Shown in pieces: positions 8,458-17,600 of a stretch of 64,000 nt of DNA. Source of the stretch: Parabacteroides gordonii MS-1 = DSM 23371. GTDB lineage: Bacteria; Bacteroidota; Bacteroidia; Bacteroidales; Tannerellaceae. Position 1 is the first letter of the stretch. Each line of letters starts with the position of its first letter. The notes beneath the pieces are model-generated. The model saw nothing but the letters and a program-made list of their open reading frames with translations, ran no database searches and was not told the DNA's origin. The translations under genes were made by a program, and so were the position numbers. The stretch is taken from contig NZ_KQ033919.1 of assembly GCF_000969825.1 (NCBI RefSeq), positions 1,898,173 to 1,962,172 of the forward strand. Direction: 5' to 3'.

Positions 8458-9566
8458 TGTTGTCCTCCTTCCTCTACGGTTATGCCGTCACGCAACAGTC
8501 CGGCGCCTTCGGCAATAATCACGTCGCCGGTATTCAGGCCGGACTCTACAACGTATTCTTTCCCGTCATTAATCGCGAAGACGGAAATCTGGGTCGATTT
8601 TGTTTTTCCATCCGTTACTTTATAAACAAATACCTTATCCTGCAACTCAAAAGTGGCTGCCTGGGGGATGACGATACAATCCTTCTTTTCATAGGGGAAA
8701 AGGATATTGCCGGCACCTCCGCTGCACAGAATATGTTGAGGATTAGGGAATACGGCTCTGACGGTCACGGCTCCTGTCTTGGTGTCGATGATTCCGCTGA
8801 TGGCATCTACTTTTCCTTTTTCGGTATATTTGACACCGTCACTCAGTATAAGTTCCACTTCCGGCATCTCTTCCAATGTGTTTGCCAGCCTGCCGTTCTG
8901 GCGGGAGAGGGCCAGGATTTGTTTTTCCGTCATGGAGAAGTAGACATACATCTCGTCATTGTCGGAAACCGAAACCAGCGGGGTGGAGATAGAGGCACTG
9001 ACCAGGGCTCCGACCCGGTAGGGTATCATTCCGGCCGTACCGTCCACCGGACTCTTGACTTCTGTATAAGACAAGTTGTTCTGGGCCGAGATTAATTCGG
9101 CACGTGCCTGTGCTAATGCGGCTTTCTGGGAGCGTAGTGTGTTGCGTGCCGTTTGCAGGTCGAAGTCTGACACGACCTCTTCCCGGTATAATTCCTGTTT
9201 GCTGTCTGCCGTCATCTGGGCGGTGGCAACAGCAGCTTCGGCACTTTCCACATTTGCCTTTGCGGTTTCCAGGGCTGCTTTATACGGTACCTGGTCTATT
9301 ACAAACAAGGTCTGTCCCTTTTTAACATTAGCCCCTTCGGTGATGCATACCTGGGTAATCAGTCCTGATACCTGCGGGTAGAGACTCACATCCTGTCGTC
9401 CCTGAATACTTGCGGAATAGTTGGAATGCAAGGTTTTGTCTGTCGTGGAAACACGCATTGTCTTGTAATTGTTGTTCGCCGGCATAGCGGAACGTTCCTT
9501 ACATGAGTTTCCAAAGAGTAAGATGCTTGCCAGCATCAAATAACCTAATACTTTTTTCTTTCTCAT
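8454..9566 (-). CDS. RND efflux periplasmic adaptor, lipoprotein
   Basis: This 370-residue membrane-fusion protein has a lipobox LLFGNSC (Cys22) after a basic n-region MRKKK. The biotinyl-lipoyl-like motif YPQVSGLITQVCITEGANVKK splits into two halves around a long helical hairpin (about residues 100-170, rich in A, E and Q). Beta-barrel and membrane-proximal domains follow. The frame extends further upstream to 9749, but that extension has no signal peptide and would put the lipobox internally, so I start at ATG 9566. It is the first gene of the pump operon and bridges the inner-membrane pump to the outer-membrane channel. Confidence 0.93.
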   Translation of the reverse strand: MRKKKVLGYLMLASILLFGNSCKERSAMPANNNYKTMRVSTTDKTLHSNYSASIQGRQDVSLYPQVSGLITQVCITEGANVKKGQTLFVIDQVPYKAALETAKANVESAEAAVATAQMTADSKQELYREEVVSDFDLQTARNTLRSQKAALAQARAELISAQNNLSYTEVKSPVDGTAGMIPYRVGALVSASISTPLVSVSDNDEMYVYFSMTEKQILALSRQNGRLANTLEEMPEVELILSDGVKYTEKGKVDAISGIIDTKTGAVTVRAVFPNPQHILCSGGAGNILFPYEKKDCIVIPQAATFELQDKVFVYKVTDGKTKSTQISVFAINDGKEYVVESGLNTGDVIIAEGAGLLRDGITVEEGGQQ

Positions 9567-9952
9567 AACCAATACTTGTTGAAATGTTTCTTTGTTCGCT
9601 GCAAAGTTCGTGTGGTGAAGTGGAGACTCATTTGTTTTACAGGGAACAGTATTTGTCAGATTGGAAACAGGATAGATAAAAAAACAAAACGGTTTGTATA
9701 ATCCGAACCGTCCTTTGTCAATATGGAAACACAGCTCATAAACGGGCAATGGAATAATAGCCTGACAACTGTGACGGAGCCGGGCAGATTTGCCTTGTCG
9801 ATTTACATGGTTGCTTTAGAGACAAAAAGGGGGAGTTGGTCTATTTTGTTTTCTTATGGCAGGCAAACAAATTAGATTTGTAAAAAGATGATTGATTTTA
9901 TTCACCTATATCGGTAACCTGTATTGTTCCGTTATGCTAAAAGAGAAAAGAG
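9567..9952. promoter_or_regulatory. Divergent intergenic control region between efflux operon and AraC gene
   Basis: This 386-base gene-free stretch separates the pump operon (leftward) from the AraC gene (rightward). It contains an inverted repeat ACGGTT...AACCGT (9689-9694 and 9706-9711, 11-base spacer), and three direct GGAA(A)CA-type motifs near 9642, 9663 and 9724. A TAnnTTTG match TAGATTTG at 9873-9880 probably drives the AraC gene. The direct motifs are plausible AraC sites. I saw no clear -7 box for the efflux operon, which would fit activator dependence. No ORF is apparent. Confidence 0.4.
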
Positions 9953-10837
9953 ATGGACTTTTATGAATTTGTAAAACAGAACGAGCATTGTTATGCAATA
10001 GAAGAAGGATTTGCTTTGTGGAAGATGACTGCCGGTGAGAGTGATTCCAACCGGTTTGTGTTGAATGATGTGCATTCTATGATAATAGTCATGAAAGGGG
10101 AACTGAAGGTCAGAATCAGTGACAGGCAGCTTTTGCTTACTAAAAACTGTTTCGCGGATATTATCGGTAAGCGTCCCTGGGAAATGACTGCTGTTTCTGA
10201 TGATATTACGGCCTATCAATTGTTCTTTACGGAATCTTTTCTTACGAATTTATTGAAGAATAGGCCTCCGTTTCCTATTACTTATGTGTTGAACAGGAAA
10301 AAACAGCCGGTATCTGTCCTGAATACTTCTACGTTGGATATTTTAACTCAGCGGATGGAATATATAGAGTCGGCTTTTCAGGATCGTACTCATTATTTTC
10401 AATCCGAGATGTTGAAGTATTCTCTTTGGATGCTTTTTCTGGATATATCGAATGTCCATTTGCATAAGGAAAAAGAGAATAATAGCAAGAGAATGGAGAC
10501 GGAACGTAAAGATGTCCTGTTTAAACAGTTTATGAAATTGCTTTCCTGCCATATCGGCGAGGAGCGTACGGTTAATTACTATGCTTCAAAGCTCTGTATT
10601 ACCCCTCAGTATCTGAATCGGGTGGTAAAGAGTATCTCCGGCCGTACCGTTTATGAATGGATTAGCACCTTGCTGCTTGGAGAGATTACTCAACAACTTG
10701 AGGCTGCGGATAATTCCATTCAGCAAATCGCAGACAGACTTAATTTCCCGGACCAGGCGACATTGACTAAGTTCTTCAAGCGGCATACCGGGACGACACC
10801 TACTGAGTACAAGAGAAATCGTTTGTATTTGTCGTGA
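9953..10837 (+). CDS. AraC family transcriptional regulator
   Basis: The protein has 294 residues. The N-terminal part (about 1-150) is a cupin-like sensing domain (MIIVMKGELKVRISDRQLLL). The C-terminal 100 residues carry two helix-turn-helix motifs; the second (IQQIADRLNFPDQATLTKFF near 260-280, then HTGTTPTEYKRN) is the classic AraC signature. It is divergently placed next to the RND efflux operon, the usual position of a local activator of such pumps. The inducer is not deducible. Intact and of normal length. Confidence 0.9.
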   Translation: MDFYEFVKQNEHCYAIEEGFALWKMTAGESDSNRFVLNDVHSMIIVMKGELKVRISDRQLLLTKNCFADIIGKRPWEMTAVSDDITAYQLFFTESFLTNLLKNRPPFPITYVLNRKKQPVSVLNTSTLDILTQRMEYIESAFQDRTHYFQSEMLKYSLWMLFLDISNVHLHKEKENNSKRMETERKDVLFKQFMKLLSCHIGEERTVNYYASKLCITPQYLNRVVKSISGRTVYEWISTLLLGEITQQLEAADNSIQQIADRLNFPDQATLTKFFKRHTGTTPTEYKRNRLYLS

Positions 10838-10873
10838 GTTGTATTATATTTGTTGTGAGTATACTATAAACTA

Positions 10874-11296
10874 ATGAATAAACTTATGGCAGGAATTGAG
10901 GATTTGAAGATATTATTGTCTTCTATGAAACCGGAATTAGATAGTAGGGAATTTGTATTCTGTACGTTTGATAATCCCCTCTCTATGGAGGCAATAACGA
11001 ATTTAACCCCGATTGGTACTTTCCGGGAAAAAGAGGGACTGACATTAATTATAACAACAGATGATGCGTTATCGAACGGTATTCGTTTTGATACTGTCTA
11101 TAAATTAATATCACTCACAGTTCATTCAAGTCTTAATGCCGTGGGATTAACCGCTGCCATAGCCACAAAACTAGCATCAAAAGATATCAGTGCTAATGTT
11201 GTTGCGGCTTATTATCACGACCATATATTTGTTCAGAAGGAGAAAGCCGGGCAGGCGATGGAGGCTATAATGGAATTACAAGCTGAATCCTGTTAA
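10874..11296 (+). CDS. ACT-domain protein
   Basis: This 140-residue soluble protein fits the small two-ACT-module family found across Bacteroidetes (acetolactate-synthase-regulatory-like). The first half (REFVFCTFDNPLSMEAITNL) and the second half (TVHSSLNAVGLTAAIATKLA, then ISANVVAAYYHDHIFV) have the beta-alpha-beta pattern. ACT modules bind amino acids or other small ligands; no catalytic part is present. A second in-frame ATG lies at 10886. It starts 37 bases after the AraC gene and may be read from the same transcript, although a functional link is unproven. Confidence 0.8.
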   Translation: MNKLMAGIEDLKILLSSMKPELDSREFVFCTFDNPLSMEAITNLTPIGTFREKEGLTLIITTDDALSNGIRFDTVYKLISLTVHSSLNAVGLTAAIATKLASKDISANVVAAYYHDHIFVQKEKAGQAMEAIMELQAESC

Positions 11297-11340
11297 ATTG
11301 GGGCTCGAAATTAGAAAGTTTTGAACCTGATAGCGACGAA

Positions 11341-11560
11341 GTAGCCCTGTAAGGGCGTGCAAAGCTAGCCCAAGGTTTTAAGCTTGGGTATAAGTAAGTT
11401 AAGTATATTTTAAGTCCTGTAAGGACGTTACAAGAAAATGCGCACCTCTTGTGTCGCCCTTACAGGGCTTAAAAGCAGATTAGTTGATTATCAATATCCA
11501 GGATTAAAACCCTGAGCCAATTTTGAGGTCAGGCTTACAGCCTTCAAGACAACGACACTA
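11341..11560. repeat. Dispersed palindromic (REP/MITE-like) element without genes
   Basis: The gap between the ACT gene and dinB holds AGCCCTGTAAGGGCG at 11343-11357 and its exact reverse complement at 11455-11469, giving a 15-bp inverted repeat. A degenerate copy, AGTCCTGTAAGGACG, lies between them (11413-11427). A second hairpin CCCAAG...CTTGGG sits at 11369-11388, and more GGCTTACAGCC-like pieces extend to about 11545. Each CCCTGTAAGGG piece is itself near-palindromic. The pattern resembles the short interspersed palindromes common in Bacteroidetes intergenic DNA, possibly mobilised by a REP-associated transposase elsewhere. No coding sequence is evident. Confidence 0.6.
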
Positions 11561-11608
11561 CATTCAAAACTTGTCAAGAACTGAGCATTATGAATCCCCC
11601 TTTTTTCT

Positions 11609-11631
11609 TATCTTTGTTTAGGAAAAGGAGG
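11609..11631 (+). promoter_or_regulatory. dinB promoter element and strong Shine-Dalgarno
   Basis: TATCTTTG at 11609-11616 is an exact TAnnTTTG match, so transcription should begin around 11622. A full AGGAGG follows at 11626-11631. This leaves a leader of only about 15 bases and places initiation close to 11637-11640, well before the first ATG of the frame at 11664. Confidence 0.6.
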
Positions 11632-11636
11632 TTCAG

Positions 11637-12740
11637 ACGGAACGTAAAATCATACATATAGATATGGATGCATTCTATGCATCGGTCGAGCAACGGGATA
11701 ATCCGGAGCTGCGCGGAAAGCCTTTGGCTGTCGGTTATTCGGAAGAACGCGGTGTGGTTGCCGCTGCCAGTTACGAAGCACGCAAGTTCGGTGTACGTTC
11801 TGCGATGTCGTCGCAGAAAGCCAAGAGGTTATGTCCGCATCTGATCTTCGTTCCCGGAAGGATGAGTGTCTACAAAGAGGTTTCTAACCGGATACACGAA
11901 ATATTCCATGATTATACGGATATCATAGAACCTCTCTCCCTGGATGAAGCCTTTCTGGATGTCACCGTCAATAAGAAACAGATCCCGCTGGCCGTCGATA
12001 TCGCCAAAGAGATCAAACAACGTATCCGCCAGGAGTTAAACCTGGTTGCCTCAGCCGGTATCTCCTACAATAAATTCCTTGCCAAAATAGCCTCTGACTA
12101 CCGCAAGCCGGACGGCCTATGTACTATCCATCCCGACCAGGCACTCGATTTCATCGGCCGTTTACCGATCGAGTCTTTCTGGGGAGTCGGCCCTGTCACC
12201 GCCAAAAAGATGCATACGCTAGGCATCCACAACGGCGTTCAGTTGAGAGAATGTTCTCTGGATATGCTGACCCGCCAGTTCGGGAAAGCAGGTATCTTGT
12301 ATTATGAGTGTGCCCGAGGGATAGACCTGCGCCCGGTCGAAGCTGTCCGTATCCGCAAATCCGTCGGTTGTGAGCATACGCTGGAGAAAGATATCTCCCG
12401 CCAGTCGTCCGTTATCATCGAGCTTTATCATGCGGCCACCGAACTGATCGGTCGTCTCCAGCGAACGGGTTTCAAAGGAAATACCCTGACATTAAAGATC
12501 AAATTCCACGATTTCACCCTCAAAACCAAAAGTATCACACAGCCCCGTGAACTGACCACCCTGAACGATATTCTTCCCCTCGCCAAACAATTGCTAAAGG
12601 AAGTCGATTACGCCACCCACCCCATCCGCCTGATCGGCCTTTCAGTTTCAAATCCCCAGGAAGAAAGGGATGAAGAGGAAAGAAAAGAGCGCTGGGAACA
12701 GTTAAGTTTGGAGTTCGGGGATTGGAAAGTTTCATATTAA
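11637..12740 (+). CDS. dinB: DNA polymerase IV (Y-family), probable non-ATG start
   Basis: A translesion polymerase of about 367 residues. Palm and finger motifs are clear: IIHIDMDAFYASVEQRD, VVAAASYEARKFGVRSAM, and the catalytic SLDEAFLDVT. The little-finger region and LIGLSVSN follow. The first ATG (11664) falls inside the motif IIHID-M-D and would remove the metal-binding Asp equivalent to E. coli Asp8, yielding a dead enzyme. In frame upstream there is ACG (11637-11639), five bases after a perfect AGGAGG; starting there gives MERKIIHIDMD, matching E. coli MRKIIHVDMD. A stop codon at 11619-11621 limits the extension. Hence either an ACG start or a T-to-C mutated ATG. The gene is probably monocistronic. 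Confidence 0.92.
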   Translation, partial: TERKIIHIDMDAFYASVEQRDNPELRGKPLAVGYSEERGVVAAASYEARKFGVRSAMSSQKAKRLCPHLIFVPGRMSVYKEVSNRIHEIFHDYTDIIEPLSLDEAFLDVTVNKKQIPLAVDIAKEIKQRIRQELNLVASAGISYNKFLAKIASDYRKPDGLCTIHPDQALDFIGRLPIESFWGVGPVTAKKMHTLGIHNGVQLRECSLDMLTRQFGKAGILYYECARGIDLRPVEAVRIRKSVGCEHTLEKDISRQSSVIIELYHAATELIGRLQRTGFKGNTLTLKIKFHDFTLKTKSITQPRELTTLNDILPLAKQLLKEVDYATHPIRLIGLSVSNPQEERDEEERKERWEQLSLEFGDWKVSY

Positions 12741-12743
12741 AGC

Positions 12744-12751
12744 TATATTTG
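12744..12751 (+). promoter_or_regulatory. -7 element for the ECF sigma gene
   Basis: TATATTTG, an exact TAnnTTTG match 27 bases before the ATG at 12779. This implies basal housekeeping transcription of the sigma/anti-sigma pair. Confidence 0.5.
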
Positions 12752-12778
12752 CACAAAATCTAAAAGAGATACTATTAT

Positions 12779-13372
12779 ATGCACAAGCGGTTCCTCTCCA
12801 TATCCGGGCAAACCGATGACGAATTACTTATTCTTTTGCAAAAAGGAAATGAGAGGGCTTTTACTGCAATTTATGAACGCTATCACAAACTTCTCTTTGT
12901 GGTGGCATATAAGTACTTAAAAGACAATGACAGTGCTAAAGACGCTGTTCAGCAGATATTTCTGAAACTATGGGAGTCGCGCACACTCTTCAGTATAAGT
13001 ATCAACCTGAGAAATTATCTGTATACTATGTTGAAAAATCATCTGCTAAATGAGATCCGAAATAATTACACGGCTCTGGAAAAGAATTATGAACTGGCAC
13101 AGGAAGCGATCGAATATGAAAATGAAATATTATCGAAACTGGAAGAAAAAGAAATGACCGAGCAATTATACCGAGCCATCAACGATCTTCCGGAGCAAAA
13201 AAAGGCAGTCTGTCTGTACAAGTTAAGAGACAACTTATCAAATCTGGAAATTGCAGAGAAAATGCAGATATCCATACCAACTGTCAAAACCCATTACTCG
13301 CAGGCTATCAAGCTGCTTCGTGAGCATTTCGATAAATTGTTAATCCTGTTACTTTCCTCCCTTTTCCTCTGA
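12779..13372 (+). CDS. ECF sigma-70 factor of a polysaccharide utilisation locus
   Basis: The protein has 197 residues. Sigma region 2 spans about 20-95 (AFTAIYERYHKLLFVVAYKY, then the DAVQQIFLKLWE motif). Sigma region 4 spans about 130-180 (INDLPEQKKAVCLYKLRDNL, then IAEKMQISIPTVKTHYSQAI helix-turn-helix). The C-terminus is an odd leucine-rich tail (DKLLILLLSSLFL) that I cannot assign. It heads the array sigma, FecR, SusC, SusD, the standard order of Bacteroidetes trans-envelope signalling systems. It should direct RNA polymerase to the susC promoter when released by the FecR protein downstream. Confidence 0.92.
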   Translation: MHKRFLSISGQTDDELLILLQKGNERAFTAIYERYHKLLFVVAYKYLKDNDSAKDAVQQIFLKLWESRTLFSISINLRNYLYTMLKNHLLNEIRNNYTALEKNYELAQEAIEYENEILSKLEEKEMTEQLYRAINDLPEQKKAVCLYKLRDNLSNLEIAEKMQISIPTVKTHYSQAIKLLREHFDKLLILLLSSLFL

Positions 13373-13444
13373 AAAGAGAAAAAGAGTAACAAACACTCAT
13401 ACTATCAGCTCAGTTATGTGTCAATTAAGAAAACAAAAATAAAA

Positions 13445-14434
13445 ATGAAAGCACCGGATAAACATATCATCGACAGAACTCTCAGTAATACGGCTACCCC
13501 GGAAGAAGCCCGTCAGGTAATTCGTTGGTTCTCCACTCCTGAAGGTGCAAACTATCTGTCTTCGTTAATGGATGAAGATATTGATACAATTCAGCCAGGT
13601 AATGAAGAACTATATGCAGAACGGACTATTCCTTCTGATGAAATGTATCAGTACATCATGAAAAGAATCCATCTGCAAAAAAGAAAACGAATGCTTTTCC
13701 GTGCAGCCGCCATTCTAATCCCTTTTATCTTCCTTCTCGGCCAGTTCTGGTATATAGATAAACGTATCGATCTTTTTGCCGACTCCGGTTATGAAGAAAT
13801 ATATGTACCCAAAGGCGAACGTATGCAACTGATCTTCCAGGACGGCTCCAGAGCCATGCTCAATGCCGAGACACGCATCAAATACCCGCGGAAATTCGGT
13901 TTCTCCGAACGCAAAGTCGAATTGGAGGGAGAAGCGTTTTTTGAAGTGTCTCCAAACAAAGATCGCCCATTTATTGTAGATCTGAAAGATGTCAGTGTAA
14001 AAGTATTAGGTACAACATTTGATGTAAAAGCATATATTACAGATCCGAATATTTTTGTTTCACTGGAAACTGGGAAAGTAGCACTAGCTAACAATACTCG
14101 TCCACTTGGTCATCTAAAACCGGGGGATAAAGCAACATATAATCGTAAAACAGGCTTATGTAAAATATCCAGACCCGAAAACATAGAACAGAACTCTGCC
14201 TGGAAACAGAATCAGATCATATTCAATAATACTCCTCTATCAGAAGTCATAGAAACTCTGTCACGCTGGTATAATGTAGAGTTCACTGTTGTGGATTCTT
14301 CTGCTCTATATTACAACTATACATTGACTTCGACCAATCAGGAACTTCAGATAATACTTAAAGATCTTGAGAAAATAACGCCGATACAATTTACAGAGGA
14401 AGAAGGAATTATTAAAATAAAGAGAAAAAAATAA
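13445..14434 (+). CDS. FecR family anti-sigma factor with DUF4974
   Basis: The gene encodes 329 residues from ATG 13445; a GTG at 13418 would add nine lysine-rich residues. An N-terminal cytoplasmic sigma-binding part (about 1-90) precedes one membrane helix (AAAILIPFIFLLGQFWYI). The periplasmic FecR domain follows (EIYVPKGERMQLIFQDGS through VLGTTFDVKAY), then a C-terminal DUF4974 domain (IFNNTPLSEVIETLSRWYNV) that resembles an STN fold. It holds the upstream sigma factor at the membrane until the STN domain of the SusC-like transporter signals ligand. The gap to the sigma gene is about 70 bases. Confidence 0.92.
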   Translation: MKAPDKHIIDRTLSNTATPEEARQVIRWFSTPEGANYLSSLMDEDIDTIQPGNEELYAERTIPSDEMYQYIMKRIHLQKRKRMLFRAAAILIPFIFLLGQFWYIDKRIDLFADSGYEEIYVPKGERMQLIFQDGSRAMLNAETRIKYPRKFGFSERKVELEGEAFFEVSPNKDRPFIVDLKDVSVKVLGTTFDVKAYITDPNIFVSLETGKVALANNTRPLGHLKPGDKATYNRKTGLCKISRPENIEQNSAWKQNQIIFNNTPLSEVIETLSRWYNVEFTVVDSSALYYNYTLTSTNQELQIILKDLEKITPIQFTEEEGIIKIKRKK

Positions 14435-14507
14435 GACATTTTACATTTCTGACTCATACTTTTTCTCTTATCATGTGTCTATTATACAAAGCACTGGTAA
14501 GACTCAT

Positions 14508-14626
14508 TCTTATCAGAGGAAATCGAGATAAGACTATTTTGTTTAACCTTTTAAAATAAAGACTGTATGAACAACACAACCTAACAAGCTCAAAAAACAA
14601 CCGGAAATGTCCCCACATTCCCGGTT
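14508..14626 (+). promoter_or_regulatory. Two hairpins in the susC leader
   Basis: The 247-base gap before the SusC gene has TCTTATC/GATAAGA (14508-14514 and 14527-14533), followed by the T-rich CTATTTTGTTT. This may terminate the sigma/FecR transcript. A tighter stem, AACCGG(A)AATGT around a CCCC loop with ACATT(C)CCGGTT, spans 14599-14626, 56 bases before the susC ATG. The latter could be a leader control element. No TAnnTTTG box was found, consistent with promoter recognition by the dedicated ECF sigma factor. Confidence 0.35.
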
Positions 14627-14681
14627 ATTCGCAGTACTGAAATTTAGTTCAATTTCTAATACATTAATTCATTTCAAAAGT

Positions 14682-17600
14682 ATGAAAAAAAACTATTTGT
14701 GCCTCATATCTAGGTACCTTTTAATATTAATTGAGAAAATTCCGAATGCAATGAAACTGACATTCTTTTTTCTGGTTATTTCTTTGTTAACTTTCACAGT
14801 AAAGGCTTCTGCTCAAAAAGTGTCTATTTCCTTTAATAATGCAAAGGTAGAAAAAGTACTATCTTCCATTTCCAAGCAAACAGGACTTAGTATAGCATAT
14901 AGCAAACAGATTGTAAATCTGGACAGAAAAGTTAGTATTAAAGTTGAAAATGCAGATGTTAATCTGGTATTGGAAAAACTTATAGCAGATACTAATTTAA
15001 ATTATGAAATCAAAAACAACAAGATCTATCTTTTCGAGAAGGAATCGGACGGATCGACTCCCGTAACGACACAAAAGAAAAAAATAACCGGAGTTGTTAC
15101 CGATTCCAACGGAGAGACGATTATTGGTGCTAACATCATCATTAAGGGAACAAACATCGGTACAACTACAAATATCGATGGTAAATTCTTTCTGGAAGTC
15201 TCCCCAAACGATCTGTTAGTGGTTTCTTACTTAGGTTATGAGTCTCAGACTATCTCTGTCAGCAACAAAACGAATTTTACAATTAAACTGTCTGAAGATC
15301 AATTAGCATTAGATGAAGTTATCGTTGTTGGATATGGTGTTCAACAGAAAGCGAATCTATCCGGAGCTGTAGCCCAATTAGATAGTAAAGAACTGAGCAA
15401 TCGCCCAATCACAAACATCTCATCCGGCATTCAAGGATTAATGCCCGGTGTAACTGTTACGACATCGGAAGGACGTCCGGGACAAGATAACGGTTCAATC
15501 CGCATACGTGGTGTAGGGACATTAAATTCTTCAGACCCTTATGTTCTTATTGACGGAATAGAAAGTGGCTCTATGAACTCCATAGATCCGAATGACATTG
15601 AAAGCATCACTGTTTTAAAAGATGCTTCTTCTGCTGCAATTTACGGTTCCAAAGCATCGAACGGTGTTATATTGATCACTACTAAACGAGGAAAAACCGG
15701 TAAACCTCAAATATCTTATAATGGATATGTTGGGATCCAGAACCCTACCGCAATGATCGATCTTCTTTCTTCGGCTGATTATGCAACATTATACAACCAG
15801 GCATTAACGGCAGAAGGAAAAAACCCCCGTTTCGATGAAAAAGAAATACAGAAATTCAGAGACGGCTCAGATCCTTACAAATATCCTAACACGGACTGGC
15901 AAGATCTGGCATTCAGGACTGGGGTGCAACATCAGCACAATGTAAACGTTAGTGGAGGTACCGATAATATAAGATATCTGGCATCTGTAGGATATTTAAA
16001 TCAATCAGGGATTCTGAGAAACTCCTCCAGAAACCAATTCAATGCACGGACAAATCTGGATATAAAACTTTCAGAAAAATTAAATGTCCGAATGAATATG
16101 GCTTATTTTAACAACACATATTCTGATCCAAATAGTTGTCTTATCCCTGGTAATTCGGATTTACTGATTCGTGAAGTGAACATTGTAGCTCCTTGGATCC
16201 CATACAAAAACGAAGATGGCAGTTATGGAACCGTTTCAGATGGAAACCCTATAGCATGGTTGGATATGGATCAAACAGTAGACAACAATATCCAGAATTT
16301 CTCCGGAACTGTAGCTGTAGATTATCAAATAATTGAGGGGCTTAAGACCTCTGTACAGGGAGCATATATTACAAATAACCAGCACTACAAATCGTTTGTA
16401 AAAGATATACAGTATAGCCCGATTAAATATCACGGTCCGAACGAATTAACAGAAACTGTTTATAACTGGAATCGCTCCAATCTGGATGTGCTATTGAATT
16501 ATGATAAAAGACTCAACCTACATGGATTAAAAGTATTACTAGGTTATCATTTGGAGAAATATAATTATTATGAGAACACAATGTTCCGTAAAGGTTTTCC
16601 AAACAACGACCTTACAGATATGAATGCCGGTACAGCCTCTACACAAACCAATGGTGGTTTTACACGGGAGTTAGCCATGTTATCCTATTTTGGACGTATC
16701 AACTATGATTACGACAGTAAATACTTATTCGAAGCAAACATCAGAGCTGATGCTTCTTCCCGCTTCAGCCCGGATAATCGTTGGGGATATTTTCCTTCTC
16801 TATCAGCTGCCTGGCGCCTAAGCGAGGAAGATTTTATGGAAAACGCGAATGAATGGATGAACAACCTGAAAATAAGGGGTTCATGGGGATTTCTAGGAAA
16901 TCAGGATGCACTAAATGATTATTATCCATGGATGAATACCTATTCTATTGGGGCAAATTACCCGTTCAATAACAATTTATCAACAGGATATTATCAGGAA
17001 AACTACAGACTTGCAAGTATATCCTGGGAAAAGGCACGTACATGGGGCATTGGTCTTGACATGACCTTAATGAATAAAATAAATTTCTCTATGGATTATT
17101 ACGACCGCAAAACGACAGATATCATCATGGATGTTCCTGTTCCCTCTGAATTTGCACTAGGTGCATATAAAGATAATGTAGGAGCAATGGTTAACCGTGG
17201 TCTTGAAATTGCACTTGGATACAATAACAGATGGAAAGACTGGAGCCTGTCTGTCAACGGTAATTTTACGTATAACCGGAATGAAATCATGAATTTGGGA
17301 GGCGTACAACGTATGATCGACGGAAATGATATTAAACAAATAGGTTCACCGATTAATTCATACTATGCATACAAGGCTGTTGGATTTTTCCAGTCAGATG
17401 CAGAAGCACAAGCATATATGGATAAATACAAAGGGAAAGAGGGTTATCCGTTTACATCAGACTTCAAAGCTGGAGATATTATATACTCAGACACAAACGG
17501 AGACGGAAAAATGACCTCAGAAGATCGCGTTATTTGCGGTAGTAAAGACCCCAAATTCACCTATGGTTTAAATATTAATGCAGGATGGAGAGGGTTTGAC

